Below are positions 21,507-29,594 of a DNA stretch of 44,664 nt, one piece after another. Source of the DNA: a virus. The notes under the pieces were generated by a model. It was given only the letters and a program-made list of their open reading frames with translations, searched no databases and was not told the DNA's origin. Position numbers and translations under genes: made by a program. Where the stretch lies: positions 1-44,664 of IMG/VR virus record IMGVR_UViG_3300031857_000391; one strand, 5' to 3'. Positions within the stretch are counted from its first letter, which is position 1, and every line of letters begins with the position of its first letter.

Positions 21507-22186
21507 TGAGTCTGCCCGGTGCTTGGTCGTATTCGTCCCTGAAGAAGTTCAAGACATGCCCGAAGCAGTTTGCTGAGGTCAAGGTCTACAGGAACTTCAC
21601 GGAGCCGCCGTTCACAGAAGCAACGCTGTACGGGAGCAGTTTCCACGAAGCGGCTGAGCACTATGTGCGCGATGGCACCCCCCTGCCTGAGGCGTTCAGC
21701 TACGTCAAGTCGCACCTCGACACCCTGCGGTCCATCGAGGGGACCAAGCTGTGTGAGTACAAGATGGGCCTGACGCAGCAGCTAGAGGCTTGTGCCTTCG
21801 ACGCGAAAGATGTATGGTGCCGGGGTGTGGCTGACCTGCTCATCGTCAACGAGGAGACAGGCATCGCCCGGATCGTGGACTACAAGACTGGCAAGTCTGC
21901 CAAGTACGCCGACACGGCGCAGTTGGAACTGATGGCGCTCATGGTCTTCAAGCACTTCCCGGCGATCCGCAGGGTCAGGGCAGGGTTGCTCTTCGTCGTG
22001 GCGAACGACTTCAAGCGGGCGGACTACGACCGGACGCAGGAGAAGAACTACTGGCGGCAGTGGATGCAGGACATCGGCAGGCTGGAAGGGGCGTACAAGT
22101 CTGGCGTCTGGAACCCCAACCCGTCAGGTCTGTGCAGGAAACACTGCGTGGTAACAAGCTGCCCACACAACGGAGCCAACGGATGA
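21506..22186 (+). CDS. PD-(D/E)XK nuclease, RecB/Cas4-like, 226 aa
   Basis: A RecB/Cas4-type nuclease as found in many phage replication blocks. Seen: the N-terminal SYSSLKKFKTCPKQF with a Cys, GSSFHEAAEHY (His motif), WCRGVADLLIV with the catalytic Asp, then IVDYKTGK (Asp/Lys) and a QLELMALMV helix. The C-terminus CRKHCVVTSCPHNG carries three Cys that, with the N-terminal Cys, could bind an iron-sulfur cluster as in Cas4/AddB. I take ATG 21506; a GTG one codon earlier is possible. Confidence 0.9.
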   Translation: MSLPGAWSYSSLKKFKTCPKQFAEVKVYRNFTEPPFTEATLYGSSFHEAAEHYVRDGTPLPEAFSYVKSHLDTLRSIEGTKLCEYKMGLTQQLEACAFDAKDVWCRGVADLLIVNEETGIARIVDYKTGKSAKYADTAQLELMALMVFKHFPAIRRVRAGLLFVVANDFKRADYDRTQEKNYWRQWMQDIGRLEGAYKSGVWNPNPSGLCRKHCVVTSCPHNGANG

Positions 22187-22223
22187 ACTGGGTTCAACTG
22201 GAACTTGATTTTGGAGAAGAGCC

Positions 22224-22493
22224 ATGCCCTACAAGGATATGTCCGACCGAGACCACAAGAAGGAGTACGCTGACTTCCTCGCCAACGGAGGCAGAGCCAA
22301 GCAGTCCGAGCGGCAGCGTGCACGCCGTGCCTGGGACAAGGAACACGGTAAGGATTCTCGAAAGGGCAAAGCCCTCGATCATGTGACCCCCATCAAGGAT
22401 GGTGGGAAGAGCAAGCCCGGAAACGTGCGGCTCAAGAGCTTCAGCGCCAACAGCGCGAAAAATTTCAAAGGTCCCCGCTCAGGCGGGCGTTGA
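22224..22493 (+). CDS. HNH endonuclease-like protein, 89 aa
   Basis: A small basic HNH protein: LDHVTPIKDGGKSKPGNVRL (about 51-70) contains DH, the middle GG/GN pattern and a following Asn/Lys helix, as in phage HNH nucleases. The first 45 residues are a basic helix, and an Arg/Ala-rich stretch lies at 28-36. GGAGAAG lies before ATG 22224. It could be a nicking or packaging-linked HNH, or a homing-type nuclease; here it sits in the replication block, far from the terminase. Confidence 0.8.
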   Translation: MPYKDMSDRDHKKEYADFLANGGRAKQSERQRARRAWDKEHGKDSRKGKALDHVTPIKDGGKSKPGNVRLKSFSANSAKNFKGPRSGGR

Positions 22494-22494
22494 C

Positions 22495-22525
22495 GCATAG
22501 CCCCGCTGGGGCTATGCTTTCGTTT
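22495..22525 (+). terminator. Rho-independent terminator
   Basis: A perfect 10-bp stem, GCATAGCCCC (22495-22504) with GGGGCTATGC (22508-22517), a 3-nt loop and TTTCGTTT after it. It lies directly after the HNH gene stop. A second hairpin (CCTCGG / CCGAGG, 22526-22544) follows it. Confidence 0.85.
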
Positions 22526-22533
22526 CCTCGGCG

Positions 22534-22545
22534 CTAGACCGAGGG
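22534..22545 (+). repeat. CTAGACCGAGGG, second copy of a 12-bp intergenic repeat
   Basis: The same 12-mer lies at 18898-18909. Both copies are in non-coding gaps in front of a gene of the replication block and both fall within short hairpins (here CCTCGG / CCGAGG; there CCTAG / CTAGG). It may be a regulatory or processing site. Confidence 0.5.
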
Positions 22546-22604
22546 TCTTGGCTCGATGGGTTCCCCCTATCGGGCCGTTCTGCTATCTGCATCAGGAGAT
22601 AAAA

Positions 22605-23138
22605 ATGTCGGTAATGAAGAACGTAATGATGGACATTGAGACACTAGGCACTAGGCCGGGGGATACCATCCTCAGTATCGGTGCTGTGAAGTTCGATGAG
22701 AACGGGTTGGGTGAAGAATTCTACGTCACCATTGACCCTGAGTCCTGCAAAGCAGCAGGACTTCGTGCACAGAAGAGCACGTTGGAGTGGTGGGGTAAGC
22801 AGTCTGCTGAGGCTCGCGCCGCTGCGTTCAAGGGTGAGTTCAGCCTGAATGTCGCGCTGACTAAGTTCACCATGTGGATGCCGCCAATTGACACGGTGTT
22901 GGTCTGGGGTAACGGAGCGAACTTTGACAACACGCTGGTGGCCGCTGCCTACCGGGCGCTGAAGATGGATACGCCTTGGCACTACTGGAATGATCGCTGC
23001 TACCGCACCATCGCTGCGATGTTCATGAAGACCAAGATCGAGCGAGTAGGCACCGGACATCATGCGCTGGACGATGCCAAGACCCAAGCCCTGCGTCTGC
23101 TGAAGATGCAGGAAGAAGCTAAGTTCCCACTGAGGTAA
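22605..23138 (+). CDS. DnaQ-like 3'-5' exonuclease, 177 aa
   Basis: An RNase H-fold DEDD exonuclease: MMDIETLGTRPGDTILSIGA (about 7-26, Asp and Glu of Exo I), WGNGANFDNTLV (about 104-115, Exo II Asp) and GTGHHALDDAKTQA (about 154-167, Exo III HxxxxD). The DEDDh arrangement fits T4 DexA-type or DnaQ-type enzymes. CATCAGGAGA ends five bases before ATG 22605; an in-frame start 19 codons earlier would run into the hairpin region and is rejected. It may degrade host DNA or trim replication ends, because the polymerase has its own proofreading domain. Confidence 0.9.
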   Translation: MSVMKNVMMDIETLGTRPGDTILSIGAVKFDENGLGEEFYVTIDPESCKAAGLRAQKSTLEWWGKQSAEARAAAFKGEFSLNVALTKFTMWMPPIDTVLVWGNGANFDNTLVAAAYRALKMDTPWHYWNDRCYRTIAAMFMKTKIERVGTGHHALDDAKTQALRLLKMQEEAKFPLR

Positions 23139-23140
23139 TC

Positions 23141-23341
23141 ATGGCTACACAAACTGAACTTAAAGAAATCGCCGGGTTCATGCTTCAAATGCTTCAAGAC
23201 CAAGATTTGGACAATCGAGAGGCTTTAGAAGTAACACTAAATGTGTACGCAAGCGTAGCACAACTGTGCGGCGTTACCGTACATGATGCTGTCGGCGCTG
23301 TCATGACCTACTACAAAACAAATGCAAATCATCGACAGTAA
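23141..23341 (+). CDS. Small acidic helical protein, 66 aa
   Basis: A 66-residue all-helical protein with no Lys-rich or Cys motifs, starting at ATG 23141 (GAGGT upstream) three bases after the exonuclease stop and overlapping the helicase start by 20 bases. This short helical type is common before phage helicases; no function is known. Confidence 0.72.
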   Translation: MATQTELKEIAGFMLQMLQDQDLDNREALEVTLNVYASVAQLCGVTVHDAVGAVMTYYKTNANHRQ

Positions 23342-24863
23342 AGCGCTCCTGCTCAAACTGCGGCACCCCGAGCGGGTGCTCAACACCATACCCAAGAGCA
23401 GGCGTCTGGACGATGGGCAGGTGCTGGTGCGGTGGGGGCTTGAGGAAGCTCAGGTCCTGAAGAACCTCGGGGTCAAGAACGTCCCCTCACCCATCGAGGG
23501 GCGCTACAAATGGCCGGGGCTGTTCAAGCCGTTCGACCACCAACGGGAGACCGCAGCGTTCATGACCCTGCACCGCAGGGCGTTCTGCTTCAACGACCCA
23601 GGCACGGGCAAGACAGCCAGCTTCGCGTGGGCTGCTGACTACCTGCTGGACAAGGGCTACGTCAAACGCGTGCTGGTCATCTGCCCGCTGTCGATCATGA
23701 ACTCGGCATGGCAGGCGGACCTGTTCAAGACCATCATGCACCGTACTGTGGACGTAGCACACGGTAGCAGGGACAAGCGGGTCAAGGTCATCAACTCCGG
23801 GGCTGAGTTCGTCATCATCAACTTCGACGGTGTAGAGACAGTCCTGCCTGAACTCAAGGCCGGGGGGTTCGACCTCGTCATCATTGACGAAGCTAATGCA
23901 GTGAAGACTGCTACAACTAAAAGATGGAAATCAATCAACTCACTCATCACTCCAGAAACGTGGTTATGGATGGCGACCGGCACCCCCGCTTCGCAGTCTC
24001 CGATAGACGCATACGGCATAGCCCGTATGTTGAATCCTTCCTCCGTACCTCCGCACTTCTACTCCTTCAGAGATCAGGTGATGTACAAGGTCACCCAGTT
24101 CAAATGGGCGGCGAAGAAGAACGCAGCGGAGGTCGTCAACAGAGTGCTTCAACCCGCGATACGCTTCACCAAGGATGAGTGCCTGGACCTGCCTGAACTG
24201 CTGTACACCACGCGTGAAGTGTCGTTGACCCCGCAGCAGGCGAAGTATTACAAGATGCTGAAGGATCAGTTCATCATGGCAGCGGCAGGGGAGACCGTCA
24301 CTTCCGTTAATGCTGCGACGAACCTGAACAAGCTATTGCAGGTAGCCAGTGGCGCGGTGTACACAGACGACGGCAACACGGTGGAGTTCGACATCACGCA
24401 CCGGTACAACGTGCTGGTGGAAGCCATCGAGGAGAGCACCCACAAGGTGCTGGTCTTCGTTCCGTTCAGGCACGCCATCGAGGTGCTGCGCGACCGGCTC
24501 CGCAAGGATGGGTACGCAGTGGATGTGATCCACGGCGGGGTCTCTGTCAACAACCGCACGGAGATCTTCAAGAACTTCCAGACCCAGCCCGAGCCCCGCA
24601 TCCTGCTCATCCAGCCTGCGGCTGCATCGCACGGCGTGACCCTACACGCAGCGAACACCGTGGTCTGGTGGGGTCCTGTGACCTCCAACGAAATTTGGCA
24701 CCAAGCCAACGCCCGCGTGCACCGGGCAGGTCAGAAGAACCCCTGTCTCGTCGTGAGGTTGTGTGGCTGCAACGTGGAGCGCAAGCTCTATGACGCGCTG
24801 GACCTCAAGACCGAAGACATGGACACCCTGCTCAATCTTTATCGGGAGGAGCTTGACGCCTAA
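23322..24863 (+). CDS. SF2 (SNF2-like) DNA helicase/ATPase, 513 aa
   Basis: A two-domain superfamily 2 motor. Domain 1: a Q-like FDHQRETAAF (71-80), Walker A DPGTGKT (92-98), motif II IIDEAN (187-192) and motif III MATGTPA. Domain 2: VLVFVPFRHAIEVL, ILLIQPAAASHGVTL, and motif VI QANARVHRAGQ with the arginine finger. Motif II reads DEAN, not DEAH. Phage SNF2-type helicases are thought to act in replication start, fork remodelling or recombination. The promoter for the next genes (24853-24881) starts within its last codons. Confidence 0.92.
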   Translation: MQIIDSKALLLKLRHPERVLNTIPKSRRLDDGQVLVRWGLEEAQVLKNLGVKNVPSPIEGRYKWPGLFKPFDHQRETAAFMTLHRRAFCFNDPGTGKTASFAWAADYLLDKGYVKRVLVICPLSIMNSAWQADLFKTIMHRTVDVAHGSRDKRVKVINSGAEFVIINFDGVETVLPELKAGGFDLVIIDEANAVKTATTKRWKSINSLITPETWLWMATGTPASQSPIDAYGIARMLNPSSVPPHFYSFRDQVMYKVTQFKWAAKKNAAEVVNRVLQPAIRFTKDECLDLPELLYTTREVSLTPQQAKYYKMLKDQFIMAAAGETVTSVNAATNLNKLLQVASGAVYTDDGNTVEFDITHRYNVLVEAIEESTHKVLVFVPFRHAIEVLRDRLRKDGYAVDVIHGGVSVNNRTEIFKNFQTQPEPRILLIQPAAASHGVTLHAANTVVWWGPVTSNEIWHQANARVHRAGQKNPCLVVRLCGCNVERKLYDALDLKTEDMDTLLNLYREELDA

Positions 24864-24881
24864 AAAGTTGCGATGTAAACT
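24853..24881 (+). promoter_or_regulatory. Sigma70-type promoter for the ssDNA-binding operon
   Basis: TTGACG (24853-24858), a 17-nt spacer and TAAACT (24876-24881), 30 bp before ATG 24911. The -35 lies in the final codons of the helicase gene. It gives the two downstream genes (133 and 314 aa) extra expression, as expected for a stoichiometric ssDNA-binding protein. Confidence 0.65.
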
Positions 24882-24910
24882 TTATCCCCTCACTTCATCA
24901 GGAGACCAAC

Positions 24911-25312
24911 ATGGAAGACCAAGAACTTCCTCCAACTGAAAAGCTCGTCAAGGCCTACATCAAGATGCGCGATGCGCGTAGTGTGTTGAGTGCTGAGTAC
25001 GAGACGAAAGACAAAGAGATCAAAGAGCAGATGCGGGTAGTTGAGAACTTCCTGCTAGAAGCCTGCAAGCGTGCAGGTGGCAACGTCAGCATCCCCGGTG
25101 TTGGCGTGGTAATTCGTGGCGTAGATACACGCTACTGGACCTCCGACTGGGAGGCTATGCACAACTTCATCAAGGAGAACAACGCGCTTGAACTGCTAGA
25201 GAGACGCATTGCGCAACGTGCGATGGGGGAATACCTCAAAGCAAACCCCGACCAAATGCCCAAGGGTATGAACGTCGAATCCAAGTACACAGTAACTGTT
25301 AGGAGATCCTAA
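24911..25312 (+). CDS. Conserved phage replication-block protein, 133 aa
   Basis: A type of protein often found just before phage ssDNA-binding proteins: an N-terminal coiled helix (about 10-55), then WTSDWEAMHNFIKENNALEL, a LLERRIAQRAMGEYLK helix and the final GMNVESKYTVTVRRS. It starts at ATG 24911 with CATCAGGAGA upstream and joins the next gene by TAATG. It is possibly a partner of the ssDNA-binding protein or a recombination mediator; the function is not established. Confidence 0.8.
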   Translation: MEDQELPPTEKLVKAYIKMRDARSVLSAEYETKDKEIKEQMRVVENFLLEACKRAGGNVSIPGVGVVIRGVDTRYWTSDWEAMHNFIKENNALELLERRIAQRAMGEYLKANPDQMPKGMNVESKYTVTVRRS

Positions 25313-26256
25313 TGTCTGATCTGACCCTTTTCCAATCCGGTAACGCACTGCCTGCACATCTGCGCAGGGGTGAGTTGAGTTCGCTAACCAAGTCCCTGAT
25401 GGGCGGTGGCAGCAGCAAGCGCATCAGTATTGACAACAACGTCTTCACGATGCTGGTGGGTGGCAAGTCGGTCGCGGTGAACGAAGACCGCGCCATGAAC
25501 ATCATCGTCGTCCGTGCGTCGGACAACAACGCCCGTACGTTCTACGGCTCTCAGTATGAGAAGGGTGTGAAGGGTCGCCCCCTCTGCTGGTCTGATGACA
25601 GCACCAAGCCCCACGCCAACGTCAAGAACCCGCAGCACAAGTCCTGCACGGGTTGCCCGCAAGACATCAAGGGCTCTGGGCAGGGTGACTCCAAGGCCTG
25701 CCGTTACAGCCGTCGTCTGGCAGTGCTGCTGGCTTCCGACATCCAGGGTGACATCTACGCGATGAGCATCAACGCGTCGAGCCTCTTTGCCCAGGGCGAA
25801 GGTCGCAAGATGGGCTTGCAGCAGTACGCACGCTTCCTTGGCGGTCACGGTATCGAAGTCAACGCAGTGGTGACCGAGATGCGCTTCGACACTTCTGCCA
25901 ACATGAAGCTGGTGTTCAGCGCCGTGCGCCCGCTGGAAGAGCACGAGTGGGAGATGGTCAAGGCCCGCATGGATGAGCCTGCCGCCATCGAAGCAGTCAC
26001 GATGACCGTTGCGGAAATTGACGGTACGCCGGAAGCCGCTGCCCCTGCGCCCGCTCCTGTGGAGCAGCCTGTGTTCATCCAGCCCAAAGCCGCAGCGCCC
26101 GCTGCCAAGGCTGAGTTCAAGGTGGAGAAGCCCAAGAAGGCTGAACCCGCCGCCGTTGAGGTGGTCGAGGAGCCCGTGGTGCGGGAAGCCAAAGCGGCAG
26201 CACCTGTGAGCGTGAAGTCGATCCTGTCCGACTGGGGTGATGACGCTGACGACTGA
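25312..26256 (+). CDS. Putative ssDNA-binding protein, 314 aa
   Basis: The layout is that of a phage single-stranded-DNA-binding protein: an N-terminal core (1-230) with a Cys cluster (HKSCTGCPQDIKG, later KACRYSRR) that may bind zinc as in T4 gp32, a long Ala/Pro/Lys/Glu linker (about 235-295) and an acidic tail SDWGDDADD like that which recruits partners in SSBs. It has its own promoter with the 133-aa gene, and a hairpin follows. No OB-fold signature can be confirmed by eye, so the call rests on tail, zinc-like core and context. Confidence 0.75.
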   Translation: MSDLTLFQSGNALPAHLRRGELSSLTKSLMGGGSSKRISIDNNVFTMLVGGKSVAVNEDRAMNIIVVRASDNNARTFYGSQYEKGVKGRPLCWSDDSTKPHANVKNPQHKSCTGCPQDIKGSGQGDSKACRYSRRLAVLLASDIQGDIYAMSINASSLFAQGEGRKMGLQQYARFLGGHGIEVNAVVTEMRFDTSANMKLVFSAVRPLEEHEWEMVKARMDEPAAIEAVTMTVAEIDGTPEAAAPAPAPVEQPVFIQPKAAAPAAKAEFKVEKPKKAEPAAVEVVEEPVVREAKAAAPVSVKSILSDWGDDADD

Positions 26257-26264
26257 GTAAGGCG

Positions 26265-26286
26265 GGGGGCTACGGCCCCCTCTTTG
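26265..26286 (+). terminator. Hairpin with short T-run (weak terminator or 5' structure)
   Basis: GGGGGC (26265-26270), loop TACG, GCCCCC (26275-26280), then TCTTTG. It directly precedes the start of the HTH gene (ATG 26292), so a full stop to transcription would silence that gene. It may be a partial terminator or a 5' hairpin. See the similar hairpin at 26544-26567. Confidence 0.65.
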
Positions 26287-26291
26287 TCACC

Positions 26292-26525
26292 ATGACCTAC
26301 TCAGCGAAGATCGTTCGGCTGAACGCGGATGCAGATCCGGCGATGCTGGGCGTCCAACTCGGACGCCTGTGCATATACCTCAAGCATCCTGTCGCGCAAG
26401 TGTGCACTGACCTCGACGTTTCCAAGGCCGCTGTCTATCGGTGGTTCTCGGGTAAACACGAGGTCGGAAAGCACTTGCGCGACAAGGTGCTGACGTACTA
26501 TCGTCGCCTTCTTCCTCCGGCCTGA
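26292..26525 (+). CDS. Small helix-turn-helix DNA-binding protein, 77 aa
   Basis: Residues about 36-66 form a helix-turn-helix: VAQVCTDLDVSKAAVYRWFS (35-54), with the VSKAAVYRWF turn and recognition helix, then a basic RDKVLTYYRRL. It resembles small phage HTH proteins of the Cro/XRE-like or MerR-fragment size. It has no Shine-Dalgarno: a hairpin and then TCTTTGTCACC precede ATG 26292. Whether it binds the palindromic operators further left is unknown; it is a reasonable candidate. Confidence 0.8.
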   Translation: MTYSAKIVRLNADADPAMLGVQLGRLCIYLKHPVAQVCTDLDVSKAAVYRWFSGKHEVGKHLRDKVLTYYRRLLPPA

Positions 26526-26543
26526 CCAGCCCCCCGCCACCCG

Positions 26544-26567
26544 AACCACGACCCTGCGTCTGTGGTT
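26544..26567 (+). other. Short hairpin upstream of the primase-helicase gene
   Basis: AACCAC (26544-26549) and GTGGTT (26562-26567) around a 12-nt loop, 14 bases before ATG 26582, followed by ACCCCTTCGTCACC. Placement and following sequence closely match the hairpin before the HTH gene. No Shine-Dalgarno is present. Confidence 0.5.
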
Positions 26568-26581
26568 ACCCCTTCGTCACC

Positions 26582-29386
26582 ATGTCTCAACTTAGATTCC
26601 TAGAAGGCATTCTCCCAGAAGGAACGCGGTACTCTCTCAGAATAATCAAGAAGGCAACAGGCAGCGCATTCAATCGGTTCTTCTCGTCAGTCCAAGATAT
26701 GGCCGATGAGATACAGACTTATGTTGATAATGGATACGATGTTTATTACGTCACTGCTGGGTTTGGGGCAGGAGACACCGCAACATCGGAAAACGCTGTA
26801 GCCAAGAGAGAACTGTACATTGATGTGGACTGCGGTCCCAACAAGCCCTACGCTGACAAGGGCGAGGGTGCACAAGCACTGAGAGAGTTTTGTAAGACAA
26901 CAAACCTGCCTCGTCCCACCATCGTGGATTCGGGCAACGGCCTACACGCCCACTGGATTTTCTTCGACGCTGTACCTGTCCACTCATGGATCGAGGTAGC
27001 CAGCGGACTCAAAGCGCTCTGCAAAGAGCACGACTTCAAAGCTGATCCTGTCTGCACTGCGGATGCAGTTCGCGTCCTGCGTGTACCTGAGACGATCAAC
27101 TCCAAGAACGGTAGCACCGTTACGCTGCTCACCCCAATCACCCAATACGACTTTGAAGAACTGAAGAAGGCTATTGGGGCACCAGAGATCTTTGCTTTTG
27201 ACAAGGCAAAGGCTATCTCAAAGACTTCACCATCGAGCCTGACAAAAAGTTTGGCAGGTGGTGACCCTAACCGAATTAGCAAGTTCGAAATAATTTGGAC
27301 TAAATCAGTCAAGGGAGATGGCTGTGCGCAAATACAAAACGCGATTGACCAATCTGATACGCTACCAGAGCCTGTCTGGCGGGGCGTACTTTCGGTTGCA
27401 CAACACTGCGAAGACCGTGACTGGGCCATCCATGCGGTGTCGGAGAAGCACCCGAATTACTCGGCGGATGAAACCGAGCGAAAGGCTATTGGCACGAAGG
27501 GTCCGTATACCTGTGAGACTTTTCAGGGCATGGAGACTGCGTCACTGTGCGCGGGTTGTCCGCATAGTGGCAAGATAACGTCCCCGATCCAACTCGGTGC
27601 TGCGATCAAAGCTGCGCCACCGGGGCCTACTGAGATTATTATCGCAGAGAAGAAGTTTGAGATTCCTGCATACCCGTGGCCCTACTACCGTGGAGCGAAC
27701 GGCGGGGTCTATACCGACGTTAAAGTTGGCGATGAGATGAAGTCCGAGGTAGTCTACCCCTATGACCTCTACGTATACAAACGGATGCGAGAGTCGGAGT
27801 TAGGGGATGTGGTTTGGCTCCGCCACCACCTGCCTAATGATGCAGTGCGGGACTTCATGGTTCCGCAAAAAGACATCGGTGCATTGGACAAGTTCCGGGA
27901 CAAGCTCAGTGCAGAAGGTGTAGCAGTCTTCGCCCAGGCGCAGCTTGTCAAGTTGCAGACTTATGTGGGCAAGTCGATTCAAGAACTTCAACTCAGAATG
28001 AAGGCGGATGATGTGCATACTCGTTTTGGATGGACTAAGAACGGCACGTTCATTGTGGGTGATCGTGAGTACACAAAACATGGCGTAGTCAGTTCCCCGG
28101 TGGGTAAGTCAGTTGAGAAGTACGTCCCCTGGTTTGCGCTACGGGGCTCCTTGGAGAAGTGGAAGGAGATCGCCAACGCTTACAACGACCCTCGGTTCGA
28201 CCTGCACGCCTTCGGTCTGCTGTCTGGCTTCGGCAGTGTGCTCATGGCGCTGTCCCCCGAGAACGGGGCGGTGATCAACTACTACTCCAAGCGCAGCGGC
28301 ACCGGCAAGACCACTATCCTGCGGATGGTCAACTCGATCTTCGGTGACCCCAAGGCCATGATGAAGGATGCGCAGGACACGCACATGACCAAGGTGCACC
28401 GGATGGGGGTGTGGAACGGCATCGCCATGTGCTTGGACGAGATGACCAACGCCTCGCCGGAAGAGATCTCCGCCCTGCTCTACGGCAGCACGCAGGGGCG
28501 TGCCCGAGACCGCATGGAGGCGGGTAGAAACGCGGAGCGCACGAACGACATCACTTGGAAGGGCACCTCGATCTGGTCTACAAACGCCAACCTAGAAGAC
28601 CAACTGAGCAAGATCAAGGTAGACCCGCAGGGTGAGATGGCGCGGACCATCGAGATCTACCTACAGACACCCGTTCCTAAAGATGTTCTGGAAATACAGA
28701 GGGTCTTCAACGCACTGGCAGACAATTACGGCCACGCCGGGGATGCGTTTCTCAAGTACGTTGTCCCGCATTTAGAAGAGGTGCAGGCCATGTGGTTGGA
28801 GACGCAGGCCGCTATCTACTCAAGGGGTAACTGGACCCAGACAGAACGGTATCGACTAAACGCAGTGATCTGCGCGGTTACAGCAGGAGTTGTCCTGCAG
28901 AATCTTGGGTTGGTCTCTTACAACATCGTGAGAATCGCCCGTAAGATGGTCAGGCTCGTATCCAATGCTGGGGCTCAGATGCTGCTCCAAGCTACCAAGG
29001 CATCGGAATCCATTGCATCGTTCGTCAACAAGAACGTCAACAACATGCTGATCGTGGACGCCACCTCACGGGCTAACGGCTTGCAGAACCAAGCCTATGT
29101 GAAGCCCAAAGGTCAGCTTGTCATTCGGTATGAACCTGATACTAAAATCCTGTTCATCGTGCAGAAGGACTTCAACCGGTGGTGCGTGGATCAGTACATC
29201 AACACGCGTGAGTTGCCTGACTTGTTTGAAGCAGAGACCAAGCAGAAACTGGAAGTCGTCAAGAAGCGTATGGGCTCCGGGTGGGACGCAGACTTTGGAG
29301 CGGTGAATGCCTACTGCATTAGAGACGCAGAGGCGGTGTTAGGTTTCCAAGCCGATGACTTCATCCCTATTGCAGAAGAGGCTTAA
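26582..29386 (+). CDS. Primase-helicase (archaeo-eukaryotic-type primase + DUF927 helicase), 934 aa
   Basis: N-terminal primase-like half: LYIDVDCG (78-85, metal Asp pair), DSGNGLHAHWIF (116-127) and RVLRVPETINSKNG (164-177) are typical AEP/primase-polymerase motifs. Middle (about 270-400): two Cys clusters (CETFQG, CAGCPHSG). C-terminal half: DUF927 superfamily helicase with Walker A SKRSGTGKTT (about 570-579) and Walker B-type MCLDEMT (about 615-621), then RDRMEAGRNAE. It would unwind and prime at the fork with the PolA. Start ATG 26582 lacks a Shine-Dalgarno. Base composition changes near 28140, at the domain border. Confidence 0.88.
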   Translation: MSQLRFLEGILPEGTRYSLRIIKKATGSAFNRFFSSVQDMADEIQTYVDNGYDVYYVTAGFGAGDTATSENAVAKRELYIDVDCGPNKPYADKGEGAQALREFCKTTNLPRPTIVDSGNGLHAHWIFFDAVPVHSWIEVASGLKALCKEHDFKADPVCTADAVRVLRVPETINSKNGSTVTLLTPITQYDFEELKKAIGAPEIFAFDKAKAISKTSPSSLTKSLAGGDPNRISKFEIIWTKSVKGDGCAQIQNAIDQSDTLPEPVWRGVLSVAQHCEDRDWAIHAVSEKHPNYSADETERKAIGTKGPYTCETFQGMETASLCAGCPHSGKITSPIQLGAAIKAAPPGPTEIIIAEKKFEIPAYPWPYYRGANGGVYTDVKVGDEMKSEVVYPYDLYVYKRMRESELGDVVWLRHHLPNDAVRDFMVPQKDIGALDKFRDKLSAEGVAVFAQAQLVKLQTYVGKSIQELQLRMKADDVHTRFGWTKNGTFIVGDREYTKHGVVSSPVGKSVEKYVPWFALRGSLEKWKEIANAYNDPRFDLHAFGLLSGFGSVLMALSPENGAVINYYSKRSGTGKTTILRMVNSIFGDPKAMMKDAQDTHMTKVHRMGVWNGIAMCLDEMTNASPEEISALLYGSTQGRARDRMEAGRNAERTNDITWKGTSIWSTNANLEDQLSKIKVDPQGEMARTIEIYLQTPVPKDVLEIQRVFNALADNYGHAGDAFLKYVVPHLEEVQAMWLETQAAIYSRGNWTQTERYRLNAVICAVTAGVVLQNLGLVSYNIVRIARKMVRLVSNAGAQMLLQATKASESIASFVNKNVNNMLIVDATSRANGLQNQAYVKPKGQLVIRYEPDTKILFIVQKDFNRWCVDQYINTRELPDLFEAETKQKLEVVKKRMGSGWDADFGAVNAYCIRDAEAVLGFQADDFIPIAEEA

Positions 29387-29594
29387 CTACTACAGACGCC
29401 CTCTGCGGATCAAGGGGGCGGAGTTTGATATCCCCGACGCGCTGGCACCTTTGCAGAGCTTCTTTATCCCCAGCTTGAAGCACAAGGAGACCTTCGCTGC
29501 TGTGGATCGGCACTACAAGAACCGTTACCCGCTGGTCTGGGCGGAGCGGATCGAGAACGGAGTGCTTGGCATTCGGGTCTGGTGTACCCCATAA
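29355..29594 (+). CDS. Small phage protein, 79 aa
   Basis: The last rightward gene, overlapping the primase-helicase end by 32 bases. The segment LNYYRRPLRIKGAEFDIPDA and FIPSLKHKETFAAVDRHYKN look like a conserved phage type of unknown role. The exact start is uncertain; ATG 29355 is the only good in-frame candidate early in the frame. Its stop is 45 bp before the terminator. Confidence 0.72.
   Translation: MTSSLLQKRLNYYRRPLRIKGAEFDIPDALAPLQSFFIPSLKHKETFAAVDRHYKNRYPLVWAERIENGVLGIRVWCTP

Noticed and set aside
22183-22386. A 67-codon frame starting in an ATGA overlap after the RecB-like nuclease gene
   Set aside because: It overlaps the HNH-like gene almost entirely in another frame, and its second half is low-complexity Ser/Pro/Arg typical of shifted reading of a real gene. 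The HNH frame has clear motifs.
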